Assembly: GCF_008386695.1 (NCBI RefSeq)
Contig: NZ_VUOC01000001.1
Coordinates: 780,347 to 844,346 of the forward strand
Length of the DNA stretch: 64,000 bases
Reading direction: 5' to 3'
Origin: Chitinophaga agrisoli
GTDB taxonomy: Bacteria; Bacteroidota; Bacteroidia; Chitinophagales; Chitinophagaceae
Shown: in pieces, positions 54,433 to 63,774 of the stretch
How the letters are laid out: each line of letters starts with the position of its first letter
Position numbering within the stretch: the first letter of the stretch is position 1
Program-made: the position numbers and the translations under genes
The notes under the pieces: generated by a model
Told to the model about the DNA's origin: nothing
The model's database searches: none
The model's input: only the letters and a program-made list of their open reading frames with translations

Positions 54433-56565
54433 ATGCAGGCAACAACAAATGCATCAATAAATATTGCGCTGGTAGGTAATCCAAATAGTGGAAAAAGTTC
54501 ACTCTTTAATGCATTAACGGGTTTAAATCAGAAAGTCAGCAATTTTCCCGGCGTAACGGTCGATAAAAAAACCGGCACCAGTAGCATTTCCGCTGCCCTG
54601 CAGGCCAATATTATAGACTTACCCGGCACCTACAGCCTATATCCCAAAAGCGCCGATGAGTTTGTGACCTATGATGTGCTGGTAAATCCCAAGGGCAATG
54701 ACCGCCCGGATATGATCCTCATCATTGCAGACGCCTCCAACCTTAAACGCAACCTGCTCTTCTGTTCCCAGATCATAGACCTGAAGATCCCCGTTATCAT
54801 AGCCCTTACCATGATGGACATTGCCCGGAAAAAGGGCGTGGAAATAGACCTTACCGGTCTGGAAAGGGAGCTGGGCGTGCCCGTGGTGTCCATTAACCCG
54901 CGTAAGAACAAAGGCATACCGGAATTAAGAAAGAATATAGACCTCCTGGCCAGGGAACATTTTCCGGTACCGCCCCGCGATTTTGTGGATAGCCATGCCA
55001 TGGCGCCGGAAGTGGTGAACCAGATAAAACAGCATGTGCAGGTACGCAGTGATTATGCCGCCCTGCATATTGCCGTAAACAGTGATGAGCTGCACTTCCT
55101 GAACGGCGGGCAGAAACTGGCCATCAAAAATGCCCTGCAGGAACACCGGTTTAATAAGACCAAGGTACAGGCAGAGGAGATCATGCAGCGCTACGCCCGC
55201 ATCAAACATATTATGAAGGCGGCGGTGGTGGAGGCAGATCCGCTGCAAAAGCAGCTGCAAACGGAAAAGCTGGATAATTTACTCCTGCACCGTTTCTGGG
55301 GCTATGTGATCTTACTGGGCGTATTGTTCCTCCTGTTCCAAAGCATATTCTGGCTGGCTTCTTATCCCATGGATGGCATAGAGGCCGCCTTTGGCGCGTT
55401 AAGCGGCTGGCTTACAAACGTACTGCCTGATAACCGGATAAGCGATCTGCTCATCAACGGTATCGTGGCCGGCATAAGCGGTATTGCCGTATTTGTGCCG
55501 CAGATCATGATCCTGTTTGGCCTTATTACCCTGCTGGAAGATACCGGGTATATGGCCCGTATTAGTTTCCTCACAGACCGGCTGATGCGCCAGGTAGGCC
55601 TGAACGGGAAATCCGTGATGCCCCTTATCAGCGGGGTAGCCTGTGCGGTGCCTGCTATTATGGCCGCCCGTAGCATAGAGAACCGCAAAGAACGCTTGAT
55701 CACTATATTAGTTACGCCATTAATGAGCTGCTCCGCCCGCCTGCCCATCTATACCGTGATGATTGCGCTGGTGGTGCCGAACCGCAGTGTGTTGGGTTTC
55801 TTAAGCCTGCAGGGTCTTGTGATGATGGGCCTCTATTTGCTGGGCTTTTTTATGGCCCTGGTACTATCCGCGGTAATGAAATGGTTTATCTCCATTAAGG
55901 AAAAAAGCTATTTTATCATGGAACTGCCGGTGTACCGTGCACCCCGTTGGAAGAACGTGGGAACCACAATGGTGGAAAAGGCCAGGATCTTTATAACAGA
56001 CGCCGGTAAGGTGATCATGGTCATCTCCGTAATACTCTGGTTCCTGGCATCCTATGGTCCGGCCAGCAAAATGGACCCGGTACACGCCAAATATGAACAA
56101 TTGATGGCCGCCAACCCGGCAGCGCATGATGAGCTGGATAAAGCCTACCAATCTGAAAAACTGGCCAACTCCTACGCCGGTATACTGGGGCATGCCATTG
56201 AACCGGCTATCCGTCCCCTGGGTTTTGACTGGAAAATAGGGATTGCGCTGATCACCTCTTTTGCTGCCCGCGAAGTATTTGTGGGTACCATGGCTACCTT
56301 GTACAGTGTGGGTGAAAGCCCGGAGGATAATGACGCTACCTTGCGGGAAAAGATGTCTGCCGCTGTACGGGCGGATGGCAGCCCGGTATACACCGTGGCC
56401 ACCGGTTTCTCGCTTATGCTGTTCTATGCTTTTGCCATGCAATGTATGAGCACCCTGGCTATTGTAAAGCGTGAAACCAAGTCCTGGAAAATACCCGCTA
56501 TACAATTGGTGTATATGACCGCCCTGGCATATATCTGCAGTTTTATTGCCTATCATATTTTTTAA
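54433..56565 (+). CDS. feoB: Ferrous iron transport protein B
   Basis: A 710-residue inner-membrane Fe2+ transporter. The N-terminal G-protein domain has ALVGNPNSGKSSLFNALTG (G1), FPGVTVDKKTG (G2) and IIDLPGTYSLYP (G3), followed by a helical regulatory part, then eight or more membrane helices with gate motifs such as LISGVACAVPAIMAARSIEN and LMSCSARLPIYTVMIAL. A second cluster, FAAREVFVGTMATLY, is also typical. No feoA is adjacent; a separate feoA lies near 23.5 kb. Terminal C-rich tail (FeoC-like) is absent. Confidence 0.96.
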   Translation: MQATTNASINIALVGNPNSGKSSLFNALTGLNQKVSNFPGVTVDKKTGTSSISAALQANIIDLPGTYSLYPKSADEFVTYDVLVNPKGNDRPDMILIIADASNLKRNLLFCSQIIDLKIPVIIALTMMDIARKKGVEIDLTGLERELGVPVVSINPRKNKGIPELRKNIDLLAREHFPVPPRDFVDSHAMAPEVVNQIKQHVQVRSDYAALHIAVNSDELHFLNGGQKLAIKNALQEHRFNKTKVQAEEIMQRYARIKHIMKAAVVEADPLQKQLQTEKLDNLLLHRFWGYVILLGVLFLLFQSIFWLASYPMDGIEAAFGALSGWLTNVLPDNRISDLLINGIVAGISGIAVFVPQIMILFGLITLLEDTGYMARISFLTDRLMRQVGLNGKSVMPLISGVACAVPAIMAARSIENRKERLITILVTPLMSCSARLPIYTVMIALVVPNRSVLGFLSLQGLVMMGLYLLGFFMALVLSAVMKWFISIKEKSYFIMELPVYRAPRWKNVGTTMVEKARIFITDAGKVIMVISVILWFLASYGPASKMDPVHAKYEQLMAANPAAHDELDKAYQSEKLANSYAGILGHAIEPAIRPLGFDWKIGIALITSFAAREVFVGTMATLYSVGESPEDNDATLREKMSAAVRADGSPVYTVATGFSLMLFYAFAMQCMSTLAIVKRETKSWKIPAIQLVYMTALAYICSFIAYHIF

Positions 56566-56794
56566 TATACCACTCCCCAAGGCGTATTTTGGACATAATG
56601 TCGTAAAAATAGACCGGCTTTATTGCGGTAAAACTGGGGTGTTTCCCTCCTAAAAAGGCATTGAAAGGTTACTGCAACCCTAGTGAAACCCGTATCGACC
56701 CTATTTTGAAACGATGCTGCAAATAATCCATCCGGCGGCAGATCGCTGCTATTAACAAATCCTCGTTATATTGCAATTAACCTAATTAACAGTT

Positions 56795-57739
56795 ATGAAA
56801 AGGCTTCTACTAGCTGCCATTTGTCTGTTGCCCACATTGGCGGTATTTGCCCAAAAGCAGGGTATTGATTCCCTGCAGCTGATAAAAGACATCCGCACGC
56901 TTAGCGCTGATAAGTTCGAAGGCCGCAGGACCGGCACCAAGGGCAACCGCATGGCGCAGTTCTATATTATGGACCGTTTTAAGGAACTGGGTTTGCAGCC
57001 CTATCATAATACCTATGAATATCCTTTCTATTTTAACGAAGGGGAGAAACGCGTTATGGGTACTAACCTGTATGGCTATATTCCGGGCAAGCAACCCGGC
57101 GCCATTGTGATCACCGCACACTATGACCATCTGGGTATTAGCCGCCGGGATGGGGCAGTGGACAGCATTTATAACGGGGCGGATGATAACGCGTCCGGTA
57201 CCTGCGCCCTGCTGGTCCTTATCAAATATTACAAACAGCACCCGCCGCAACATACGCTGGTGTTTGCGGCGCTGGACGGTGAGGAGGAAGGCCTGCAGGG
57301 CGCCAAAGCATTGCTGCAACAGCCGCCTATACCCGTGGAGCAGATGGAGCTAAACCTGAATATGGATATGGTGAGCCGCAATACCCAGCAGGAGCTCTAT
57401 GTATGCGGCACTTACCAATACCCGGATCTGAAGCCCTTTGTAACAAAGGTGGCAGGCAACAGCGGGATTAAATTGCTGATGGGCCATGACCGGCCGGAAG
57501 ATGGCGCCCAGGACTGGACCAAACAAAGCGATCATTACGAGTTTCACAAAAAGGGGATACCCTTCCTGTATTTTGGCGTAGAGGACCACCCGGATTACCA
57601 TAAAGCCGGCGATGAGTTTGAGCACATTGATCCGGCATTTTATTATAAGGCGGTGCAAACCGTGCAGATGGTAGCGGATGTGGCAGACCAGGAGATGACA
57701 GGAAGAAAGCTGCGCTCAAAAGTAATTTACAAGCAATAG
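56795..57739 (+). CDS. Exported M28 family zinc aminopeptidase
   Basis: A 314-residue secreted peptidase with a signal peptide ending VFAQ (about residue 20). The di-zinc site residues are visible: His109 and Asp111 in VITAHYDHLG, Asp130/131 in NGADDNASG, the catalytic Glu pair in ALDGEEEGL, and later NMDMVS and the His of the QSDHYEF segment. The family removes N-terminal residues from peptides. It stands alone and is followed by a bidirectional terminator before the convergent S41 peptidase gene. Its substrate is likely to be oligopeptides in the periplasm. Confidence 0.92.
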   Translation: MKRLLLAAICLLPTLAVFAQKQGIDSLQLIKDIRTLSADKFEGRRTGTKGNRMAQFYIMDRFKELGLQPYHNTYEYPFYFNEGEKRVMGTNLYGYIPGKQPGAIVITAHYDHLGISRRDGAVDSIYNGADDNASGTCALLVLIKYYKQHPPQHTLVFAALDGEEEGLQGAKALLQQPPIPVEQMELNLNMDMVSRNTQQELYVCGTYQYPDLKPFVTKVAGNSGIKLLMGHDRPEDGAQDWTKQSDHYEFHKKGIPFLYFGVEDHPDYHKAGDEFEHIDPAFYYKAVQTVQMVADVADQEMTGRKLRSKVIYKQ

Positions 57740-57756
57740 CCTTACAATTTAAAAGC

Positions 57757-57790
57757 AAAAGGGTGTATCACAGTTGATACACCCTTTTTT
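57757..57790. terminator. Bidirectional terminator between convergent peptidase genes
   Basis: AAAAGGGTGTATCA (57757-57770) and TGATACACCCTTTTTT (57775-57790) pair over 14 bases with a 4-base loop and T-runs on both strands. Confidence 0.93.
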
Positions 57791-57811
57791 ATTGCAAGCA
57801 TGGTATGCGTG

Positions 57812-59278
57812 TTATTGCCTCGCAGGCTTTATAATCATGCCTTTGAAGTGTTTATCAGGTATGGCCCTGCCAGTCCTGAACCGGCGCAGGCTTTCGGTAG
57901 CGGGGGCCATACGTCCCAGTTCGCTGTCAGAAACGCCTAATTGTTTAAGGGCCCGGCGCAGGTATACTTCATTAAGGCTGCCCCAGTTTATTGTATAGTC
58001 TTCATCGCGCTGATTTGCCGGCACAGTGGCGGCATCATCCGGTATGAATCCGTTAAAGTAGTCGCCTGCCCCCAGGGCATTCTTGTTCCATATGGAAACG
58101 GCATACATGTCATAACCGCCAATGGTGATACCCACAAACCCTACTGGTTTACCAAAAGTGGTATCGCCTACCAGTTTAACCGGCATATAAGGCTTTAATA
58201 CGTTCATCACCAGTTCGCTGGCAGAGGCAGTGGAGTAACTGCCGATGAACACCACGGTATTGGGATGCACGTTGCCTTTGGTAGAGAAAAAAGCGGTAGG
58301 GTTTCGTACCCAGCTCTCAAAAACATCCGCCCAGGAATCGCTATAGCCGGGAATTTTAGCCTTAAAGTAGTTGCTGGACTGGTGGTTGGTAAGGTTGGTG
58401 TTGAAGTACTCTTTGTACATCACCTTGATCTTATCGCCCACGGAAGCAGGCGCAATCAGGTTAGCCATGTACTCTGCTGTTTCAACTGCGCCGCCGCCAT
58501 TGTAGCGTAGATCCACAATGAGGTCCGTGATGCCGCTGAATGTGCTGAAGGCCGCGTCGATCTTGGGCTGCGCCTTCTCAAGGGACAGGAACTGGTTAAA
58601 TACCAGGTAGCCTATCTTTTTACCGCCTAATGTATAAGTATTGCTGTATAAAACGGGATTGATATTGTAGTTAGCTACGTTTAATGTAGCCGTAGTGGTG
58701 GTACCATCTGGCCGTTTAAGCCCAAGGGTGATAGTATTATTGTTATAGATCGCATCGCTTATCTTATCGATGTGGGGCCCATGACCATCAGGACCGGCAT
58801 CATACTCAAGATTGCTATCTCCGTTTATGGAGATGATCTGCCAGCCGCGTTTGATACCTTGCTGATCAGCGGGCGAGCCCGGATAGGTGTACAGGATCCG
58901 CAGGTCTGTGCGGGTTTGATAGTCCAGATCAAAGCCAAAGTCGCCGGCAATGCCCTCATTGATCTCTCCGGCAACGGCGCCGTGGTCAACAAAGCTGTAT
59001 TTATCCATATACCCGCCGGTAGCATTTTTCTTAAAGGAAGCCAATGCCTCGAACATGTCTTCCAGGTTGGAATAACTGCCGGGTTTGAAGGTAGCTGAAT
59101 CCGGAATTACATCGTTCCACAGATATTCATCCTTGAAAATGAAGTACATAGAGTCGTTGGCGGAGCCAGAACCGCCACCAATCGGCTCTACGGCCGGTCC
59201 ATGGTCTTTCTTGCACGCGCCCAGGGCCAGCAACGTTATCACCAATGCCCAGGTGGTTTTTCGACAGGTAGCAAACAT
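57812..59278 (-). CDS. S41 family peptidase lipoprotein
   Basis: A 488-residue lipoprotein (lipobox LGAC, Cys22) with a PDZ-like module (about 140-200, with IAGDFGFDLDYQTRT and GSPADQQGIKRGWQIISING) and a C-terminal tail-specific protease (CTP/S41) domain. The catalytic Ser is probably in SYSTASASELVMNVLKP near residue 350, with GDTTFGKPVG downstream. The N-terminal stretch (GGGSGSAND) is a Gly/Ser linker. The family cleaves C-terminal peptides of envelope proteins. It converges on the M28 gene. Confidence 0.9.
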   Translation of the reverse strand: MFATCRKTTWALVITLLALGACKKDHGPAVEPIGGGSGSANDSMYFIFKDEYLWNDVIPDSATFKPGSYSNLEDMFEALASFKKNATGGYMDKYSFVDHGAVAGEINEGIAGDFGFDLDYQTRTDLRILYTYPGSPADQQGIKRGWQIISINGDSNLEYDAGPDGHGPHIDKISDAIYNNNTITLGLKRPDGTTTTATLNVANYNINPVLYSNTYTLGGKKIGYLVFNQFLSLEKAQPKIDAAFSTFSGITDLIVDLRYNGGGAVETAEYMANLIAPASVGDKIKVMYKEYFNTNLTNHQSSNYFKAKIPGYSDSWADVFESWVRNPTAFFSTKGNVHPNTVVFIGSYSTASASELVMNVLKPYMPVKLVGDTTFGKPVGFVGITIGGYDMYAVSIWNKNALGAGDYFNGFIPDDAATVPANQRDEDYTINWGSLNEVYLRRALKQLGVSDSELGRMAPATESLRRFRTGRAIPDKHFKGMIIKPARQ

Positions 59279-59418
59279 AAAAGCTATTTATTTAGGTGCT
59301 GAATTTAGTTAAAATAAAAACGGTTTCTTTCCCAAAATACGTACATATGGCGGCATAAGTTGCGTCACTGTTCCGGATAGCGGGATCATACCGCCAAACC
59401 GGGTTAAATTATCTGCGG

Positions 59419-60087
59419 CTAGGGCAGGGCTTTAACGGCCTCCAGCTCGCGCGATACCCGGGTCATCCATTCCTGTTGTGCCGCGGCGTTAACGCCGTTA
59501 CGGGTTTCGCCGTCATACTCCTCCTGCAGGCGGTTCATTTCCCGGAAGGCCTCCAGGTATTCGTATTGGATCATGCTGTCATAGTCATCCCGCGTCAGTG
59601 CCAGGCTTCGTATCCGTTGCTTAAACCGTTGCGCCACCAGGTAGGTGATGTCAAAATGGAGTTGTTCATGCCCCAGGGCATAGCTATCCATGATGCCGGC
59701 CCGCGCCCAGGAGGCGCTGCGGATAAAGAACACCTGCAGGGTAAGCGTAATTTGCAGCGTATCGCGTTGCAAACGGCTGCGGCCCTCATAGGCAAAGCTG
59801 GTAAAGGCTACCGCTGCACTGGGCCCCCGCAGGGAGGGCGTACCCCTGAAATCCGTCCAGCGTAATTTCCGGGCCGGGTAAAAAAGGGTATCTGCCTCCG
59901 GATCATCCGGCCGGGAGTCCATAGTGAACACCAGTTTTATAATGGGCGTGTCTTTTACAACGGAGGCCGGGCTGGCGTCATTAAACGTTGGCTTACAGGG
60001 CGTATCATTGATGGCAGGGTCGGGGCTGCCGTATAGACCGGCAACAGGTAACAAAGTGCATAATATACTCCACGCTGGCAATAACAT
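59419..60087 (-). CDS. DUF922-type exported predicted zinc protease
   Basis: A 222-residue exported protein with a signal peptide (about residues 1-20) and the metal motif HEQLHFD near residue 140, as in the DUF922 family of predicted Zn-dependent proteases. The preceding segment (FYPARKLRWTDFRGTP) is the other conserved block of DUF922. No experimental function is known to me. Catalytic activity is inferred from the HExxH motif. It is divergent from paaA, whose start lies 111 bases away. Confidence 0.8.
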   Translation of the reverse strand: MLLPAWSILCTLLPVAGLYGSPDPAINDTPCKPTFNDASPASVVKDTPIIKLVFTMDSRPDDPEADTLFYPARKLRWTDFRGTPSLRGPSAAVAFTSFAYEGRSRLQRDTLQITLTLQVFFIRSASWARAGIMDSYALGHEQLHFDITYLVAQRFKQRIRSLALTRDDYDSMIQYEYLEAFREMNRLQEEYDGETRNGVNAAAQQEWMTRVSRELEAVKALP

Positions 60088-60198
60088 TGTGTGTTTGCTA
60101 GGCCCTGACAGTTTGGCGAACCACTATCCCTAAATTAAACGATTTTCGGCCGGAATGTGTAAAAATCGTAATTTACAATCAACCAAAACAATCGTCCC

Positions 60199-61197
60199 AT
60201 GTACGGTGGAGGATATATATTTGATGAGCCCAACAGGAAACAGTTGCGCGAGGAGCAACTGCACGACGACCCTGAGAAACTGGCCGCCTTTGAAGAGCGT
60301 ATTGCCAAAGGAGAAAAGATAGAGCCCGGCGACTGGATGCCGGTAGAATACCGCCGGCAGCTTACCCGTCTTATTGAACAGCATGCACATTCTGAAGTCA
60401 TAGGCGCATTGCCGGAGGGCACCTGGATCACGCGTGCACCGGGATTTAAGCGTAAGCTGGCCCTGATTGCCAAGGTACAGGACGAAGTTGGCCATGGACA
60501 GTTACTGTACAATGCTGCAGAAACGCTGGGCAAAAGCCGGGAAGCGATGATCAACGACTTGCTCAGTGGTAAGTCCAAATATTCCAATGTATTTAATTAT
60601 CCGGCCATGACCTGGGCGGATGTTACCGTGATAGGCTTCCTGATAGACGCAGCCGCTATCGTAAACCAGGTAGCCAATGCAAAAGGCTCTTATGGCCCTT
60701 ATTGCCGCGCCCTGGAGCGTATTTGCTATGAAGAGAGTTTTCACCTTAAACAAGGGCATGATGCGCTGATAGAGCTGGCTACCGGTACGCCGGTACAAAA
60801 GGCCATGCTGCAGGATGCCCTGAACCGGTGGTGGCAGCCTATTATGCATTTCTTTGGCCCGCCGGACAAAGTTTCCCAGCACTCAGAAAAGCTGATGCAA
60901 TGGAAGGTAAAGATGGCTAGTAACGATGAAATGCGTAACCAGTTCCTGGACGCTTACGTACCCAAGATATGGGAGCTGGGCCTTACCCTGCCGGACGCAC
61001 ATCTGCATAAAAATCCCGAAACAGGCCGTTGGGAGTATACGGATCCTGACTGGGACCTGTTCTTTAAGGTGATCAACGGCGGCGGGCCGTGTAACCAGGA
61101 GCGCCTGCAGGTGCGCAAATGGGCGGAAACAGAAGGCCGCTGGGTGCGCAAAGCGCTCATGAAACCGGAAGAAAGGAAAGTAATGCCCGTGGCATAG
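60199..61197 (+). CDS. paaA: Phenylacetyl-CoA 1,2-epoxidase subunit A
   Basis: The 332-residue catalytic subunit of the di-iron monooxygenase PaaABC(E), which epoxidises phenylacetyl-CoA and starts aerobic phenylacetate degradation. Iron-ligand motifs are seen in [11 protein letters not shown] (E-x-x-H) and [14 protein letters not shown], with the first Glu in [15 protein letters not shown]. The length fits PaaA. It opens a paaABCD-nadD run in the same direction, with gaps of 141, 91, 12 and 48 bases. Confidence 0.96.
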   Translation: MYGGGYIFDEPNRKQLREEQLHDDPEKLAAFEERIAKGEKIEPGDWMPVEYRRQLTRLIEQHAHSEVIGALPEGTWITRAPGFKRKLALIAKVQDEVGHGQLLYNAAETLGKSREAMINDLLSGKSKYSNVFNYPAMTWADVTVIGFLIDAAAIVNQVANAKGSYGPYCRALERICYEESFHLKQGHDALIELATGTPVQKAMLQDALNRWWQPIMHFFGPPDKVSQHSEKLMQWKVKMASNDEMRNQFLDAYVPKIWELGLTLPDAHLHKNPETGRWEYTDPDWDLFFKVINGGGPCNQERLQVRKWAETEGRWVRKALMKPEERKVMPVA

Positions 61198-61338
61198 ATC
61201 AAATTTATTAGCCGTGCGCTAAAGTAGTGATATCAATTCAATTAACTGCCGGCAGGTAAGAAGAACTAATGCCGGAGCATAGATTAAGCGGCAATTTGGC
61301 TGCCTGCCAACAACCCGTTAGGTAAACGTTCAGCAAAC

Positions 61339-61740
61339 ATGTCAAACCAATCATATGATCCCCGCGTAAACCGCCTGAAGCTGGGGAGCACAGACGATCC
61401 GATAAAAGTAGAAGAAGGCGAGAACTGGAATATCTACGAAGTATTTCACCAGGAAAAAAGAGGCGCCCATCATGAGCATGTGGGCTGCGTACATGCGCCG
61501 GACCCACAGCTGGCGCTGGTATTTGCAAAAGAGCAGTTTGGCCGCCGCAAAAAATGTGTAAACCTTTGGGTGGTACGCAGCGCAGACATCCTGGCCTTTG
61601 ACCTGGAAGATGAAGATATGTTTGCCAACAATATGGAGAAAACATACCGCGACGCCAGCGGATTTAAGGTAATGGAGAAGATCAATAAGTTCAAAGGGGC
61701 CGGCAAACAACCACCGGCCAAAGATGGCAAAGAAAAGTAA
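61339..61740 (+). CDS. paaB: Phenylacetyl-CoA epoxidase subunit B
   Basis: A 133-residue subunit bridging the PaaAC heterodimers. The core (residues about 28-95) includes YEVFHQEKRGAHHEHVGCVH, followed by APDPQLALVFAKEQFGRRKK and NLWVVRSADI, all matching PaaB. It has a longer N-terminus and a charged tail (KQPPAKDGKEK). It lies between paaA and paaC as usual. Confidence 0.95.
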   Translation: MSNQSYDPRVNRLKLGSTDDPIKVEEGENWNIYEVFHQEKRGAHHEHVGCVHAPDPQLALVFAKEQFGRRKKCVNLWVVRSADILAFDLEDEDMFANNMEKTYRDASGFKVMEKINKFKGAGKQPPAKDGKEK

Positions 61741-61831
61741 CGGAGAACTTGCCTGCGGAAAGAAGGACCATATTAGAGGGGAAACAGGCATCCACGAAAA
61801 ACTAAACCACGGAAGACTAAAATAATTACGC

Positions 61832-62599
61832 ATGACTACCGCTCAGCAACAGGCAATTACGGACCTTATCACTAAAATGGCAGATGATGAACTGATCCTC
61901 GGACACCGGAATTCTGAATGGACCGGGTTAGGCCCTATTATGGAAGAAGACATTGCCTTTTCTTCCATGGCGCAGGATAAAATTGGCCATGCCTGGGCAC
62001 TGTATCGCATATTACAGGAGCAGCTGCAGGGCCAGGATCCCGATCAGTTTGCCTTTATGCGCGCCGAGGCGGATTTTAAATGCTGCCACCTGGTAGAGAT
62101 GCCCATTGGTACCTATGATTTTAGCCTGATGCGGCATTTCCTGTTTGACCACGCGGAAGCGGTACGTTATGACAGCCTGCAGCAAAGCAGCTTTGAGCCG
62201 CTGCAGCAACTAAGCCGGAAGCTGAAAGGAGAATTAAAATACCATACCCTGCATGCAGACGCCTGGATCATTCAGCTTTGCCGCGCAGGGGAGGAGAGTT
62301 ATAACCGCCTGCAGGCAGCACTGGAAACCTGTTTGCCGCTGGCCTTTGGCATTTTTGAGCCAGCAAAAGAAGAGCAGGAGCTGACAGGCGCTAATATTTA
62401 CCCCGGTGAGCGGGCATTGTTTGAGCGTTGGATGGATAACATCTATCCCGTGCTGGTAAACGCCTCCCTGAACATGCCGGATCCGGCGGGTATATCCCCT
62501 CAGTTTGGCGGGCGTTATGGGGAGCACACGCCGCACCTGCGGCCCCTGTTACAGGAAATGGGAGAGGTTTTCCGCCTGGACCCTACCGCCAACTGGTAA
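61832..62599 (+). CDS. paaC: Phenylacetyl-CoA epoxidase subunit C
   Basis: A 255-residue non-catalytic ferritin-like subunit that stabilises PaaA. The family pattern LGHRNSEWTGLGPIMEEDIA, SSMAQDKIGHAWALYRIL and LKYHTLHADAWI is present. In place of the second metal Glu, some ligands are replaced (DKIGH), as expected in the structural subunit. The gene is followed after 12 bases by paaD. Confidence 0.95.
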   Translation: MTTAQQQAITDLITKMADDELILGHRNSEWTGLGPIMEEDIAFSSMAQDKIGHAWALYRILQEQLQGQDPDQFAFMRAEADFKCCHLVEMPIGTYDFSLMRHFLFDHAEAVRYDSLQQSSFEPLQQLSRKLKGELKYHTLHADAWIIQLCRAGEESYNRLQAALETCLPLAFGIFEPAKEEQELTGANIYPGERALFERWMDNIYPVLVNASLNMPDPAGISPQFGGRYGEHTPHLRPLLQEMGEVFRLDPTANW

Positions 62600-62611
62600 T
62601 AATATGTAAAC

Positions 62612-63103
62612 ATGACAACAGACATCACCATAGACAATATTTACAAAGCGCTGGAGCAGGTCATGGACCCGGAGATACCGGTATTAAATGTACTGGACCT
62701 GGGTATGATCACCGGCGTAGCCCTGGAGGCGGATATGGTACACATAAAGATGATACCCACTTTTGCCGCCTGCCCGGCGGTAAGCCTTATACAACAGAAT
62801 ATACAAACCACGGTGGAAAAAACCACGGGCCTGCTGGTGCAGGTGACCGTAGATAAAGAGGTGCATTGGGAAAGCAACCGGCTTTCTGCCGCTGCTAAGG
62901 AAAAACTGCAACACTTTGGTATTGCGGCTCCCCAGGTGCACGAAGGCGAGCTGCGCGCAGAGATCATGCTGAACACCCCCTGCCCCCATTGCAGTAGTAA
63001 GAACACCTATCTGCGCTCTCCGTTTGGATCTACCCTTTGCCGGGCCATCCATTATTGCAAGGATTGCGGGATAGTATTTGAGCAGTTTAAGCCCGTGGGG
63101 TAA
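62612..63103 (+). CDS. paaD: PaaD (Fe-S assembly-type protein of the epoxidase)
   Basis: A 163-residue DUF59/MIP18-type protein needed for maturation of the epoxidase, probably Fe-S delivery to PaaE. The N-terminal domain (VMDPEIPVLNVLDLGMI, TFAACPAVSLIQQNI) is followed by a C-terminal zinc-ribbon-like set of Cys: CPHCSSKNT, then CRAIHYCKDCGIVF. It lies directly after paaC. PaaE itself is not in the window. Confidence 0.93.
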   Translation: MTTDITIDNIYKALEQVMDPEIPVLNVLDLGMITGVALEADMVHIKMIPTFAACPAVSLIQQNIQTTVEKTTGLLVQVTVDKEVHWESNRLSAAAKEKLQHFGIAAPQVHEGELRAEIMLNTPCPHCSSKNTYLRSPFGSTLCRAIHYCKDCGIVFEQFKPVG

Positions 63104-63151
63104 AACATGTTGTGCGGAATTTATATATTACAGCCCAAATAAAAGCTGCGC

Positions 63152-63721
63152 ATGAAGATTGGCTTATATTTCGGGTCCTTTAATCCTATACATGTAGGAC
63201 ATTTGATCATTGCAAACTATGTAGCCTATAATACGGACCTGGATAAGGTATGGTTAGTTGTATCACCACAAAACCCCCTGAAGCCCTCTTCTTCCCTGTT
63301 AAATGAACATCACCGGTTTCACCTTACGGAGCTGGCCGTAAAAGGAGAGCAACGGCTAAGGGCCAGCAATATTGAGTTTACGCTGCCAAGGCCATCATTC
63401 ACCATAGACACCCTTACTTACCTGGCAGAGAAATTTCCCACACAGGAGTTCACCGTTATCATGGGCAGCGACAGTTTTCAGAACATTACACGCTGGAAGA
63501 ATTATGAACAGCTGATAAAACATTATCCCATCTACGTATACAAAAGGCCGGGGCATGAAATAACCGATACGCACGGCGCAAAAGTAGAGGTGTTAGAAGC
63601 GCCCCTGCTGGATATCTCCGCCACCACTATCCGCCGCTGGATCCAGGAGGGTAAGTCTATCCGGTACCTGGTGCCGGACAATGTTGCCGCATATATCATG
63701 GAGAACAATTACTACAAATAG
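63152..63721 (+). CDS. nadD: Nicotinate-nucleotide adenylyltransferase
   Basis: A 189-residue cytoplasmic enzyme joining nicotinate mononucleotide and ATP in NAD synthesis. The nucleotidyltransferase signature GSFNPIHVGHL (residues 8-18), FTVIMGSDSFQNITRWKN and the C-terminal LDISATTIRRWI match the family. It follows paaD with a 48-base gap in the same direction, though functional connection is unlikely. Another NAD gene, nadA, is at 21.7 kb. Confidence 0.95.
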   Translation: MKIGLYFGSFNPIHVGHLIIANYVAYNTDLDKVWLVVSPQNPLKPSSSLLNEHHRFHLTELAVKGEQRLRASNIEFTLPRPSFTIDTLTYLAEKFPTQEFTVIMGSDSFQNITRWKNYEQLIKHYPIYVYKRPGHEITDTHGAKVEVLEAPLLDISATTIRRWIQEGKSIRYLVPDNVAAYIMENNYYK

Positions 63722-63774
63722 TGGCTATAACTGTTGCTTAATGCTACAACTGTTTACAGCAGCTATGCCGCGGC

